A stretch of 64,000 bases of DNA, taken from contig NZ_CP016591.1 of NCBI RefSeq assembly GCF_001698205.1, forward strand, positions 620,001 through 684,000, given 5' to 3'. The first letter of the stretch is position 1. Every line of letters starts with the position of its first letter. Position numbers and translations under genes: made by a program. Under the pieces are notes generated by a model. The model made no database searches, was not told the DNA's origin, and saw only the letters and a list, made by a program, of their open reading frames with translations. Positions 27,469 to 36,361 of the stretch are shown piece by piece. The DNA comes from Tsuneonella dongtanensis. GTDB lineage: Bacteria > Pseudomonadota > Alphaproteobacteria > Sphingomonadales > Sphingomonadaceae.

Positions 27469-28641
27469 CTATTTCTTCTGCAGGCGCGGCGACACCGTCT
27501 CGCCTTCGGTGAGGAAGCCGCCGGCGCGCAGCACGACGCGTTCCGTGCCGTTGAGGCCGCCGACGATCGCGATGCCCTGGTCGGTTACCGTGCCGGTTTC
27601 GACCGACCGGCGGACCGCCTTGTTGTCCTTGCCGATGACGTAGACGTAGCTGCCCTTGCCGTCGGCCAGCACGGCGCTTTCGGGCAGGAGCGGCGCTACG
27701 ATCGTGCCGCTGTTGATGGTCGCCGTCGCGAAGCCGCCGGGGCGCAGCGCCCTGTCGTAGGACAGCGCGATCCGCGCCGTGCCCTGCCGTGTCTGGGGGT
27801 CGACGGTGGGCGACACCTGCCAGATCTGGCCGGAAAACTTCCGGTCGCTGCCGACCGGGGTCACCTCGGCCACGTTACCCGGCGACAGCTTCGCGAGCTG
27901 CGCTTCGTTGACTTGGGCGAGCAGTTCCATCTCGCCGCCCTGCGCGATGGTGAAAAGCGGTTGTCCACCGGCGCCGACGGTCTGTCCGGGCTCCACGCTG
28001 CGCGTCAGCACGAGGCCGGAGGCGGGGGCATAGATGTTGAGCCGCGCGGTACGTGCCTGCAACTCGCCGAGCGTCGCCCGCGCCACGCCGACGCGCGCGC
28101 GCGCGGCGTCGCGGTTGGCCGTCAGCCGATCGATATCGGCTTTCGAAATGAAACCGCGCTCGACCAGCCTCGAAGCGCGATCGAGATTGGCTTGCGCCAG
28201 GTTGAGGTCGGCCTGCGCGACCCCGATCTGGGCTCGCGCGCCCTCGATCTGCTGGTTTTGCACCGAACGGTCGATCGACACGAGGACCTGGCCCTGGCGC
28301 ACCCAGTCACCCTGGTCGACAGGTACCGAAACGACCCGGCCGCCCTCGCCGACCGAACCGACCGGCAGTTCCCGCCGCGCGGCGAGCGAGCCGTTGGCGG
28401 TGATCGTCCCGGCGATCGTGGTGCGTCCGGCAGTCACCACCGTGACGACGGGCACCTGGCTGTCGTCTGCCGGCGCGGCCTCGGTCGCGGTTTTCGCATA
28501 GAGATACAGGGCAACCATCAGGCCGATCACGGCAACGATCGCCCAGATCGCCCACTTTTTGCGGCGCTTCGCGTTTTCGTCCGCGCCCTCAAGCGATTGC
28601 GCGAGGTCTTCGTGCCCCATGACCGTCGTTTCGTAGTTCAT
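27469..28641 (-). CDS. RND efflux periplasmic adaptor (membrane fusion protein)
   Basis: A 390-residue HlyD/AcrA-type adaptor. It has a charged cytoplasmic N terminus, one transmembrane helix (WAIWAIVAVIGLMVALYLY, about 30-48), a lipoyl half (GEGGRVVSVPVDQGDWVRQGQ), a coiled-coil hairpin (about 130-200), a second lipoyl half (IYAPASGLVLTRSVEPGQTV), then beta-barrel and membrane-proximal domains. It is anchored by a helix instead of by a lipid. First gene of the pump operon; 140 bases upstream separate it from the GT-C gene. Confidence 0.94.
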   Translation of the reverse strand: MNYETTVMGHEDLAQSLEGADENAKRRKKWAIWAIVAVIGLMVALYLYAKTATEAAPADDSQVPVVTVVTAGRTTIAGTITANGSLAARRELPVGSVGEGGRVVSVPVDQGDWVRQGQVLVSIDRSVQNQQIEGARAQIGVAQADLNLAQANLDRASRLVERGFISKADIDRLTANRDAARARVGVARATLGELQARTARLNIYAPASGLVLTRSVEPGQTVGAGGQPLFTIAQGGEMELLAQVNEAQLAKLSPGNVAEVTPVGSDRKFSGQIWQVSPTVDPQTRQGTARIALSYDRALRPGGFATATINSGTIVAPLLPESAVLADGKGSYVYVIGKDNKAVRRSVETGTVTDQGIAIVGGLNGTERVVLRAGGFLTEGETVSPRLQKK

Positions 28642-28781
28642 GATCCCTGCCTTGCAGACCGAGCGGGTGTGTTACACGCATAGGTCACCACGCGCAAGCA
28701 TGCGTTCGAACGGCCATAGACTTGCCGATGGGGTTGAGCAATCGCGGCCTCGACAGGCGACCCGCCTGGGCCGACGAGCGG

Positions 28782-30563
28782 TCAATCGCGAATGCGGTAG
28801 ATCTCCAGGCGTCCGCTTCCGTCGACGGACACCGGGTCGAGCCAGGCGGGCGCTCGGTGATCGAGCAGGTCTGCCATGAAACCCTCGGGAGCCGCGGCAA
28901 GGTAGCGCGCCGGTTCCGCGAGGTCCGGGCACAGAGCGATGTAACGCGTTCCGCGCTTCGCCAGTGCCGTCCGCGCCGCCTCGGGGTTGCCGAGGAATGC
29001 AGCGATCGCTGTGTGCATCCCTGCGCCACCGCGATGATGGCCGGTCGCCACTACGCTATGGTGGGTTTCCAGAAGCAGTTGCGGTCCGATATCCAGCGGC
29101 GCGAGAATCTCGCCCGGGGGAAGCGCGTTGAGCAGGTCCGCGCTGTCGCCGATCCGGCACGCGGACACGCGTGGCCCGGCAACGCTTCCGATGGAGGCTT
29201 GTGCAGGACGGGCCAGTGTGAGGAGCGTGAGCGGCATTGCCGGGAGCAGCGCGAGCGCCATTCCAGCCATCACCAGCGCGCGCTTCGCCGGCCGCCGACG
29301 ATTGCGTGCCGAGCGCAGCCATTCGCGCACCTGCCAGCCCAGCGGCACCGCCGAGAGCGCTCCGGCAACGGCTCCGGCGCGCACCACGAAGAGCGAGACG
29401 GCGAATGCGGCAAGCAGGACGAGCGCGTAGTCATGCCACCAGCCGCGCAGCCACCCTCCGCTGCGGCCGGCGAGTTTCACGCAGGCCACCAGAGCGACCA
29501 TCGGAGGAATGACAACCTGAAGCGCAACGTCGAGCGTCTGGTCCCATACCGACAGGCCCTCTCCCACGCCGGTGTACCAGAAGGCATGGGCGAGCGGGTC
29601 CAGCTGGCTGAACGCGCCGGTCGTGCAGGCCGGTGCGAATGACTGCAGCGTCACGAAACCCAGTCCCGCGATCAGCCCGAATCCGGCGAGCTGGGCGAAA
29701 CGTGGGAGCGGCTCGAGCCGGGCCATCCCGGTGGCGGCGAAAGCGCCGATCACGAAAGTCCCGATGTGCACCGGGCTGATCGCGTCGCAATGCTGGGCAA
29801 GGTCGCCGAAGCCGCGGGTCAGCGCGAACACCCCCAGCGAGCCGGCGGCCAGTCCCTGCATCGTTCCCACGAACCAGGCGCTCTCGTGGCGGTCGCGCAG
29901 CCAGCGGATCGCGGTAATCCCGCAGATCGCGGCGACGAGCGGAAGGCCCTCGATCGAGATCGCGAGCCAGATCGCCATGACCAGACCGGCTATCCATCCG
30001 CCGAAGATGGGGCGCCGCGCCATCAGTGCGTTCATCACCGCCAGCGCGCAGACGATCTGCCAGCCATGATGATCGATGCGCATCGGGCGAAGCTGCTCGA
30101 TGACCGGCACCGACAGCGCCATGGCGAGGCAGGCGAACCCGGCGGCTTCATCGCCAAGAAGGCGCCAGGCGATGCGCCCGGCGAGCAGCAGTGCGACGCC
30201 GAAGGTCAGCAGCGGGATCGCGATGAGAGCGGTCATCTCCGCCGCGTCCGGGCCCACCATGCCCTTGAGGAGGAGGATCAACGCGGCGATCGGCAGGTCG
30301 ACGAGCCGTGACCAGTGCATCGCGACCCCGCCGTTGGCGGCGTCGATGCGGTACTGGGTCACGTCGAACCAGCTCTGGCCCGCGATCAGGTCGCGCACCT
30401 GGATCAGGCGCAGGGTGTCGTCGGGGTCGGGAAAGCGATAGGCGAGAATGGCGGCAAGGTTGGTGACAAGCAGCAGCGCGGAAATCATCGCCCACGCAAG
30501 GACGACGCGCAGCAGGAGGTCCGGCGTGAACGCCGGCCGCCGCCTTTCTACGAAGATGCTCAC
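28782..30563 (-). CDS. Multi-spanning membrane protein with STT3-like GT-C features
   Basis: A 593-residue protein with about eleven hydrophobic segments and a soluble C terminus of about 140 residues. The first periplasmic loop has FPDPDDTLRL (about 44-53) and GVAMHWSRLVDLP (79-91). A second acidic motif, MRIDHHGWQ, lies at 161-169. Paired Asp motifs in those positions are the pattern of GT-C glycosyltransferases, especially STT3/PglB-type oligosaccharyltransferases. I cannot name a closer family. The GTG start overlaps the GtrA-like stop (GTGA). Probably transfers a lipid-linked sugar at the outer face of the inner membrane, by inference. Confidence 0.6.
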   Translation of the reverse strand: MSIFVERRRPAFTPDLLLRVVLAWAMISALLLVTNLAAILAYRFPDPDDTLRLIQVRDLIAGQSWFDVTQYRIDAANGGVAMHWSRLVDLPIAALILLLKGMVGPDAAEMTALIAIPLLTFGVALLLAGRIAWRLLGDEAAGFACLAMALSVPVIEQLRPMRIDHHGWQIVCALAVMNALMARRPIFGGWIAGLVMAIWLAISIEGLPLVAAICGITAIRWLRDRHESAWFVGTMQGLAAGSLGVFALTRGFGDLAQHCDAISPVHIGTFVIGAFAATGMARLEPLPRFAQLAGFGLIAGLGFVTLQSFAPACTTGAFSQLDPLAHAFWYTGVGEGLSVWDQTLDVALQVVIPPMVALVACVKLAGRSGGWLRGWWHDYALVLLAAFAVSLFVVRAGAVAGALSAVPLGWQVREWLRSARNRRRPAKRALVMAGMALALLPAMPLTLLTLARPAQASIGSVAGPRVSACRIGDSADLLNALPPGEILAPLDIGPQLLLETHHSVVATGHHRGGAGMHTAIAAFLGNPEAARTALAKRGTRYIALCPDLAEPARYLAAAPEGFMADLLDHRAPAWLDPVSVDGSGRLEIYRIRD

Positions 30564-30979
30564 GCAGCCCCTTCGGACGCGCGGAAGACGACCTTGTTGC
30601 GAAGCATCCAGGTCACCGCGAAGCTTATCACGATCGCCGCGAGCTTGGCCAAGCGGGGATCGATCCCGGCGAAGGTGGCGACGCCGACGATCATCGTCGT
30701 GAGGGCGAGGCCGACCAGCGCGGACAGCACGAACAGAGCCTTCTGCCGATTGCGGGCCTGCCCGCGTTCGGCAACGGTGTCGGCAAAGACCGCCCGGCTG
30801 GAAAGCAGCCAGTGAGCGGCGATGCCGATGGCGTAACCGAATGCGCCCGCCGCTGCGGCGGGCACCGCCAGGGCAAGCAGGGCAAGGAACGCGCCGAGAT
30901 CGACCGCCAGGGCGCCAACGCTCGCCAGGCCGTAACGCACAAGCCGGGTGTCGGCGATCCTCAGAACTCTGGTTACCAT
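30560..30979 (-). CDS. GtrA-family membrane protein
   Basis: A 139-residue protein with four transmembrane helices of the GtrA/DPMS-like type, including YGLASVGALAVDLGAFLALL and AAIVISFAVTWMLRNKVVF at the C terminus (the NK.VF ending is typical). GtrA proteins are thought to flip polyprenyl-linked sugars across the inner membrane. An in-frame ATG at 31003 would add eight residues. The ATG at 30979 has GAGGGGG nine bases before it and is preferred. It is coupled to the GT-C protein by a 4-base overlap, which suits supply of a flipped sugar donor. Confidence 0.85.
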   Translation of the reverse strand: MVTRVLRIADTRLVRYGLASVGALAVDLGAFLALLALAVPAAAAGAFGYAIGIAAHWLLSSRAVFADTVAERGQARNRQKALFVLSALVGLALTTMIVGVATFAGIDPRLAKLAAIVISFAVTWMLRNKVVFRASEGAA

Positions 30980-31083
30980 CGCGTTCGACCCCCTCGAAAG
31001 CATGTCATGTGCGCGCGCGGACCGGAGCAGTGTCGGGCAATTCGGTTAAGGATTGCCCAACGCCGCTCCGGCGCGCTGTTCGG

Positions 31084-32670
31084 TCAGGCGACCTTGCGGT
31101 CGGCGTCGGCCCTGGACCCAATGCGTTGCGGCACCTCGCGCACGGACGCGAGTGCGGCGGCCTGGTCTTCGCTCACCGGGTTGGTTTCGCGCTGCGGCAG
31201 GGCCTTCTCGGCACCCTCGTCGCCGGCCTCGTGATACTCGGCGTCCTCGTTCACGCACCAGGTGTCGTACACGCGCTCCCCGGCCAGGATGTTCTCGACC
31301 GTCAGCATGGCGGTCATCATTGCGTGGTCCTGGTTGTTGTAGCGGTGCATGCCGTTGCGGCCGACGAGGTGCAGCGTCGGATGCTTTTCCTCGAGCTCGT
31401 GGCGCATCGCGGCGACGTTGGCGGCGTAGGTCTCGTCGTAGACCGGGTAGGCCTTTTCCTGGCGCACCACCGCGCCGCCCTTGACCTTCTTCGGATCGAC
31501 CAGGCCGAGAATCTCCATCTCGTCGGTCGCGAGCTTGACGAGATCCTCGTCCGCCATGGACCACAGGCCGTCGCCTTCGAAGCAGAAGTATTCGAGGCCG
31601 ACGCACGCCATGTTCTCGTCGGGCACCATCTCCGGGCTCCACGAACGGAAGTTCTGGACCCGGCCGACCTTTACCTTGCTGTCGTGAATATAGATCCAGT
31701 TGTCGGGGAACAGGTCCTCGCCCTCGACTTTGAGCGCCACGGTCAGGAAGTCGCGATACTTGAGGTTCGAGGCGTTGAGCGTGGTGTCCGGCAGCGGATG
31801 CATGCGCGCGGCCAGCTCGCGCATCGGCGCGCTGCTGATCGCGTTGGCGGCCCTGATCACTCGCTTTTCGCCGTTCTTGTCCACCGCGGTCATGCGCCAG
31901 CCGCCGCTACCGTCCGCCGCGAGCTGTTCGAGGCCGTGACCCATGATCACGGTGCCCTTGCCGGTCGCCACGATCTTGTCGCGCGCGGCGTCCCACATCA
32001 TGCCCGGCCCCTGCCGCGGGTAGCGGAAGGTCTCGAGAAGGGTCTTTACCGCCTGCCCGTCGTTGGGCGCCTTGTTGAGGCCGAGGCTGCGCTTGAGCCC
32101 GTCGGTCACCGCGCCCCAGAGCGAAAGGCCCTTGATGCGCTGGGCGGCCCAGTCGGCGCTCATCTCGTTGCAGGGCATGCCCCAGACCTTCTCGGTATAG
32201 GTCTTGAAGAAGATGCCGTAGAGCTTCTTTCCGAACTGGTTGCTGGTCCAGTCCTCGAAACTGCGGATGTCCTTGATCGGGAAAAGCTGCGACCAGGCGA
32301 AGCTGGCCATGCACGCGGTCGAGCGCCAGATGCCGAGGTTTCCGAGCGCCTCGAACGCCCGCAGCGGATAGCTGTAGAACTTGCCCTCGTAATAGATGCG
32401 GCTCATCCGCGGGCGCTGGATGAAGTCGTCGGGCAGGATCTCGTTCCACAGATCGACGACCTGCTGGCTCTTCGAGAAGAAGCGGTGCCCGCCGATGTCG
32501 AATCGATAGCCTTCGTGTTCGACCGTGCGGCTGATCCCGCCGACGTAGGTTTGATCCTTCTCGATGATGGCGACGGTCTTGCCTGCTTTGGTGAGCAGAT
32601 ATCCCGCGGTCAGCCCGGCCGGGCCGGCGCCGATAATCGCAACGTCGACAGTGAGTTCGTTGGCAGTCAT
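31084..32670 (-). CDS. FAD/NAD(P)-dependent oxidoreductase, UDP-galactopyranose mutase / amine-oxidase-like
   Basis: A 528-residue flavoprotein. The dinucleotide motif GAGPAGLTAG begins at Gly14. It is followed by the second GG region (VGGISRTVEHEGYRFDIGGH), which is typical of UDP-galactopyranose-mutase-like and protoporphyrinogen-oxidase-like members of COG1232. The C-terminal FAD segment has GLYYF-like and RNGMHRYNNQDHAMMTAM stretches. The frame is open upstream of the ATG at 32670, but the GxGxxG position fits this start. In glycan clusters such proteins modify nucleotide or lipid-linked sugars. The exact reaction is unknown. A 104-base gap separates it from gtrA. Confidence 0.85.
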   Translation of the reverse strand: MTANELTVDVAIIGAGPAGLTAGYLLTKAGKTVAIIEKDQTYVGGISRTVEHEGYRFDIGGHRFFSKSQQVVDLWNEILPDDFIQRPRMSRIYYEGKFYSYPLRAFEALGNLGIWRSTACMASFAWSQLFPIKDIRSFEDWTSNQFGKKLYGIFFKTYTEKVWGMPCNEMSADWAAQRIKGLSLWGAVTDGLKRSLGLNKAPNDGQAVKTLLETFRYPRQGPGMMWDAARDKIVATGKGTVIMGHGLEQLAADGSGGWRMTAVDKNGEKRVIRAANAISSAPMRELAARMHPLPDTTLNASNLKYRDFLTVALKVEGEDLFPDNWIYIHDSKVKVGRVQNFRSWSPEMVPDENMACVGLEYFCFEGDGLWSMADEDLVKLATDEMEILGLVDPKKVKGGAVVRQEKAYPVYDETYAANVAAMRHELEEKHPTLHLVGRNGMHRYNNQDHAMMTAMLTVENILAGERVYDTWCVNEDAEYHEAGDEGAEKALPQRETNPVSEDQAAALASVREVPQRIGSRADADRKVA

Positions 32671-32767
32671 GTCGTTGGTAACCCCCCAGTTCGATTGAGC
32701 GGGGAGTGAAGGAAATTGGTTAGCGAACGGTAAACGAACCGGGGTCCGTTCGAAAAAAAGCGCAAAC

Positions 32768-33424
32768 TCAGCGCCTGAGCGATACTGCACACTCGGGCGC
32801 GCCGAGCAACGCCGCATCCTGCGCGGTGGCCGCGAACACGGCAAGCTGGCTTAGGCTGAACGTGTCGTCGAACGCCAGCCCGTAGCCGTCACCCTTGCGC
32901 CAGCGCACGCGGGCGCGCACTTCGGGCAGCTTGTCCGAGATGATCCGCAGCGGCTGCTGGATCGCAAGCAGATCTCCGCAGATAATTCCCGCACCCTGCT
33001 GCGAAACGTTGGTCACTTCGGCCGGAATCCGCCGACCCAGGAAAGCCAGTTCGACCTGGAACGACATGTTCAGGCGCAATTGCCGTTTGGGATACCGCCC
33101 CGCCTCCGCCACCAGGCGTACGATGTCCACTTCGTCGAGGAAGCGGTATCCCGCCTCGTTGCCGCGACCCCAGACCGGCGCGAGGCGATGGCGTTCACCG
33201 GTTTGCAGTTCGAGCACCAGCGGCTCGCCGGCTGGAAGCTGGTGAAAGCCCCGCAGCGAAATACCGCTTTCCGAAACGTCGCGAATGACGGCGATGAATT
33301 CGCCGGTCGGGGCGATCAGCTTGGCTGCGCGGATCAGCAGCGTGAAACGGGGCGACGAACGATCTTCGCACGATCCGGCCACCGCGCCGGGCGGCACCTC
33401 GATACGATTGTGCTCCATTTGCAA
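32768..33424 (-). CDS. Tandem PilZ-domain protein (probable c-di-GMP receptor)
   Basis: A 218-residue soluble protein with two PilZ-like repeats. The first has RSSPRFTLLIRAAKLI (about 22-37) and IRDVSESGISLRG (about 47-59), the RxxxR and (D/N)xSxxG motifs. The second has KRQLRLNMSFQVEL (about 113-126) and VTNVSQQGAGIIC (about 137-149). Binding of cyclic di-GMP is plausible for the first copy. The second has a weaker arginine motif and may be structural. It lies 97 bases upstream of the glycan-cassette flavoprotein on the same strand, so it may regulate or be co-expressed with that cassette. ATG at 33418 is an alternative start. Confidence 0.8.
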   Translation of the reverse strand: MQMEHNRIEVPPGAVAGSCEDRSSPRFTLLIRAAKLIAPTGEFIAVIRDVSESGISLRGFHQLPAGEPLVLELQTGERHRLAPVWGRGNEAGYRFLDEVDIVRLVAEAGRYPKRQLRLNMSFQVELAFLGRRIPAEVTNVSQQGAGIICGDLLAIQQPLRIISDKLPEVRARVRWRKGDGYGLAFDDTFSLSQLAVFAATAQDAALLGAPECAVSLRR

Positions 33425-33568
33425 ACCCCGACTGCAACGGCTTCCCGGCCGCGAAGCATGTTCTGCATCAAAACGGTCTCGATGCCGGAACTACGGGAGT
33501 AGGGGTAATTACGGTGTTAGGAGGGAGGGTTAATGCGCCGGCACAGCGCTTCCTGCCGGAATGGTTGG

Positions 33569-33653
33569 TGGTGCGGGTGGTGGGAATCGAACCCACACGT
33601 CCAGGGGACAGGGGATTTTAAGTCCCCGGCGTCTACCGTTCCGCCACACCCGC
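33569..33653 (-). tRNA. tRNA-Leu (anticodon UAA)
   Basis: The reverse strand folds as a class II tRNA. The acceptor GCGGGTG pairs with CACCCGC, the anticodon stem GGGGA/TCCCC holds loop CTTAAAA (anticodon TAA), there is a long variable arm, and the T arm is GTGGGTTCGATTCCCAC. The 3' ACCA is encoded. It decodes UUA, a rare codon in this genome, and UUG by wobble. Confidence 0.96.
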
Positions 33654-33726
33654 GCCAGGGCACGGCCCTAGCGCGGTGTAACTCCGACGGCAATTTGCTT
33701 GGGGCGAGGCCTCAGGCGTCGTTGCC

Positions 33727-34008
33727 TCACGCGTCGTTGAGAGTGCGCCGCATTTCCTTGCCGGGCTTGAAATAGGGCACTTTCTTGGCCGGCACGTCGA
33801 CCGCCTCGCCGGTGCGCGGGTTGCGGCCCTTGCGCGCCCCGCGGTCCCGCGTCGAAAACGCGCCGAATCCGCGCAACTCGACCCGGCCGCCTTCCGCGAG
33901 CCGCTTTCCGATCTCGTCGAAGAAGATGTCCACGACCTGCTCCACCTCCTCGGCGCGCAAGTCGGGATTTTCCTTGGCGATGGCCTGAAGGAGTTCCGAT
34001 CTTATCAC
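33727..34008 (-). CDS. ihfB: Integration host factor beta subunit
   Basis: A 93-residue HU/IHF-family DNA-bending protein. It begins [20 protein letters not shown] and carries the intercalating arm region [20 protein letters not shown] (about 62-81), where the proline at the arm tip is conserved. MIRSEL and the ELRGFGAF core mark it as the beta subunit, not HU. The start is GTG at 34008, with GGAGG nine bases upstream. It pairs with IhfA, which is encoded elsewhere. Confidence 0.95.
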   Translation of the reverse strand: MIRSELLQAIAKENPDLRAEEVEQVVDIFFDEIGKRLAEGGRVELRGFGAFSTRDRGARKGRNPRTGEAVDVPAKKVPYFKPGKEMRRTLNDA

Positions 34009-34140
34009 GTGTCATGCCCTCCGATCGCGACCCGTCCCACCGAGCGCGACCAGCCCGAGGTGTCGAAGGCAGAGTGCCAGAGTGAGGGGGCGAGTGCAAT
34101 CTCCGTTATGGAGCAATGGCTTCGCCGGCGCACAGGGCGC

Positions 34141-34482
34141 TCAGACGCCCTCGAGCAGGTGGGCCGGATCGATTCCCAGGCGTTCCATGCGTGCGACGAT
34201 CTCGGGCCACTCGTGCTCGACGAACCGGGTACGCTCGGCGCTGCGAAGGCGGTCCGCGGCCCCGTGCGCGACATACATGCCGACGCCGCGCTGTACCTCG
34301 ACCAGGCCTTCGCTCTGGAACAGCTGGTAGGCCTTGGCGACGGTAAGAGGGTTCGCCCCCTGATCCGCGGCAAAGGCACGGACGGAGGGAAGCATTTCTC
34401 CCTCCCGATAACGCCCTTCGATGATTGCGGCCGCGATCATGTCGCGCAGGCGCAAGTACACGGGCTGGCTCGGCTGGTTCAT
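34141..34482 (-). CDS. GntR-family transcriptional regulator, YtrA subfamily
   Basis: A 113-residue repressor-type protein with a winged HTH. It has QPVYLRLRDMIAAAIIEGRY (about 5-24), LPSVRAFAADQGANPLTVAKAY (recognition region, about 29-50) and GLVEVQRGVGMYV (wing). The short C-terminal tail without an effector domain places it in the YtrA subfamily, which usually controls ABC exporters. No ABC transporter is adjacent. It is divergent from the peptide transporter at 34676, a possible target. ATG at 34482 is chosen because GAGGA lies seven bases before it. The frame extends to 34515. Confidence 0.88.
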   Translation of the reverse strand: MNQPSQPVYLRLRDMIAAAIIEGRYREGEMLPSVRAFAADQGANPLTVAKAYQLFQSEGLVEVQRGVGMYVAHGAADRLRSAERTRFVEHEWPEIVARMERLGIDPAHLLEGV

Positions 34483-34675
34483 GCGATCGTCCTCTGAAGG
34501 GTGCTTCAGTGCCATAATACAGCGCGTCGCGTCAAGTTGGGTTCCGGCGGAAAGGCGGCCGCGGTCATGCGGTTGCGGGTGAAACTAGCGCTTCACATCG
34601 AGATTGCGGACGCTAGGGTGCGCCGATTCACGGCCCTGGGGAGGGCCGATTCCAAGAATATGAGGGAAGCACGCA

Positions 34676-36301
34676 ATGAAGGACATGGCCTTGTGGAACG
34701 AAGGCGACTGGGTCGCGGCGATCTGCGCCGTAGTGCTCGCCGCGTTTCTGGTCGGAGGCTTGCTGATCGCGGCGAGCAAGAAGGATGAGGCGCTCGGCCA
34801 TCCCAAGGGCCTGTATATGCTGTTCTTCGCCGAGATGTGGGAGCGGTTCAGCTTCTACGGCATGCGCGGCATCCTCGTATTCTACCTCGTTCAGCACTGG
34901 ATGTTTTCCGAAGGTGAGGGGACCCTCATTCTCGGTGCTTACGGCTCGCTCGTCTACATCACCCCGCTGTTCGGCGGCTGGCTGGCGGATCGCTATCTGG
35001 GCCAGCGCAAGGCGGTCCTGTTCGGCGGGGCGCTGCTCGCGCTCGGCCACCTCTTCATGGTGTTCGAAGGCGATGGAGGACAATCGGATCCCACGATTAG
35101 CGTCTTCTGGCTCGCGCTCGCCCTCATCATCATCGGCTCAGGGTTTCTGAAAGCCAACATTTCGGTCCTTGTCGGCCAGCTGTACAAGCGGACGGACAGT
35201 CGGCGCGACGCGGCCTACACGATCTTCTACATGGGCATTAACCTGGGTGCGGCCGCCGGCGGCATTCTCGTTGGGTATCTCGGCCAGACGATCGGCTGGT
35301 CGTATGGCTTCGGTCTCTCGGGCATCGGCATGGTGATCGGCCTGATCGTGTTCGTGCTGGGCAAGGGTGCCCTGCGCGGTGCCGGTGAAGCGCCGGGTCC
35401 GCTTGCGCGGAACAAGGAACTGCTGATCTACGCAGCGGGCGCGGTCTCGGTCGCCGTGATGTGGGCCTTGATCCAGTACCGCGACGTGATCCAGGTTCTG
35501 CTGATCGTGTGCGGCATCGGGCTGCTGGCCTACGTCCTGTACGAGGCATTCAAGCTGCCGAAGCACCCGCGCGAGCGTATCTTCGCGATACTTTTCCTCA
35601 TTGCCCTCAATCCGCTGTTCTGGGGGCTGTTCGACCAGGCACCGGGCAGCCTCAACCTCTACACCGACAAGTATGTCGAGATCGGTAACATACCGGCGTC
35701 GGTGTTCCAGTCGATCAACCCGATCTACATCATCCTGTTTGCTCCGCTCTTTGCGTTTCTCTGGCAATGGCTGGGCAACCGCGGTCTCGAGCCATCGGCG
35801 CCTGCGAAGTTCGCGCTGGCGCTGTTCCAGGTCGGCGCGGGGTTCCTGGTCTTCGTTTGGGGCGCGAACAGCGTTGGCGCCGCCGCGATGACTCCGGTCA
35901 TCTTCGTTTTCCTGCTCTACCTGCTGCACACGACCGGCGAACTGTGTCTGAGCCCCGTCGGCCTGTCGGCCATGAACCGACTGGCGCCGACCTTCATGGC
36001 CAGTCTCATCATGGGGGCATGGTTCTACATGACCGCCGTGGGCAGCTTCGTGGCGGGCAAGATCGGCGAGGCGACCGGCGGGGAGAGCGGCGAGATGAGC
36101 AAAGCCGCCACACTCGATATCTACTGGACCATCGGCCTTGTCGCGATCGGCGTATCCGTCGTCGTCCTTGCGCTCAGCCCGATCGTGAAGCGCTGGATGC
36201 ACCTCGACACGCTCGAGGACCGCACCGACGACGACCTCGCCGGGCGTGACGAGCTGGGCGAGCCGCATGCGGCGGGTATCCATCCGGCCACCAAGAACTG
36301 A
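34676..36301 (+). CDS. Proton-dependent oligopeptide transporter (POT/PTR family)
   Basis: A 541-residue major-facilitator protein with about 14 hydrophobic segments. The ExxERFxYY-like proton motif is EMWERFSFYGMR (about 53-64). Further markers are GSGFLKANIS (about 155-164), YTIFYMGINLGAAAGG (about 181-196) and FWGLFDQAPGSLNL. It imports di- and tripeptides with protons. It is followed 60 bases later by two amidohydrolase-family genes, of which at least one may act on peptides, so uptake and breakdown may be linked. The 193-base leader is shared with the divergent GntR gene. Confidence 0.93.
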   Translation: MKDMALWNEGDWVAAICAVVLAAFLVGGLLIAASKKDEALGHPKGLYMLFFAEMWERFSFYGMRGILVFYLVQHWMFSEGEGTLILGAYGSLVYITPLFGGWLADRYLGQRKAVLFGGALLALGHLFMVFEGDGGQSDPTISVFWLALALIIIGSGFLKANISVLVGQLYKRTDSRRDAAYTIFYMGINLGAAAGGILVGYLGQTIGWSYGFGLSGIGMVIGLIVFVLGKGALRGAGEAPGPLARNKELLIYAAGAVSVAVMWALIQYRDVIQVLLIVCGIGLLAYVLYEAFKLPKHPRERIFAILFLIALNPLFWGLFDQAPGSLNLYTDKYVEIGNIPASVFQSINPIYIILFAPLFAFLWQWLGNRGLEPSAPAKFALALFQVGAGFLVFVWGANSVGAAAMTPVIFVFLLYLLHTTGELCLSPVGLSAMNRLAPTFMASLIMGAWFYMTAVGSFVAGKIGEATGGESGEMSKAATLDIYWTIGLVAIGVSVVVLALSPIVKRWMHLDTLEDRTDDDLAGRDELGEPHAAGIHPATKN

Positions 36302-36361
36302 AAATCACTATCGGGGCGCGAACCGAACGGGGTTCGCGTCCCTGAACTTATCGGGACGCAC

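Noticed and set aside
34514-34542. TATTAT on the reverse strand as a -10 element for the GntR gene with TTGACG upstream
   Set aside because: The spacing between the two elements is only 10 bases, too short for a normal sigma-70 promoter.
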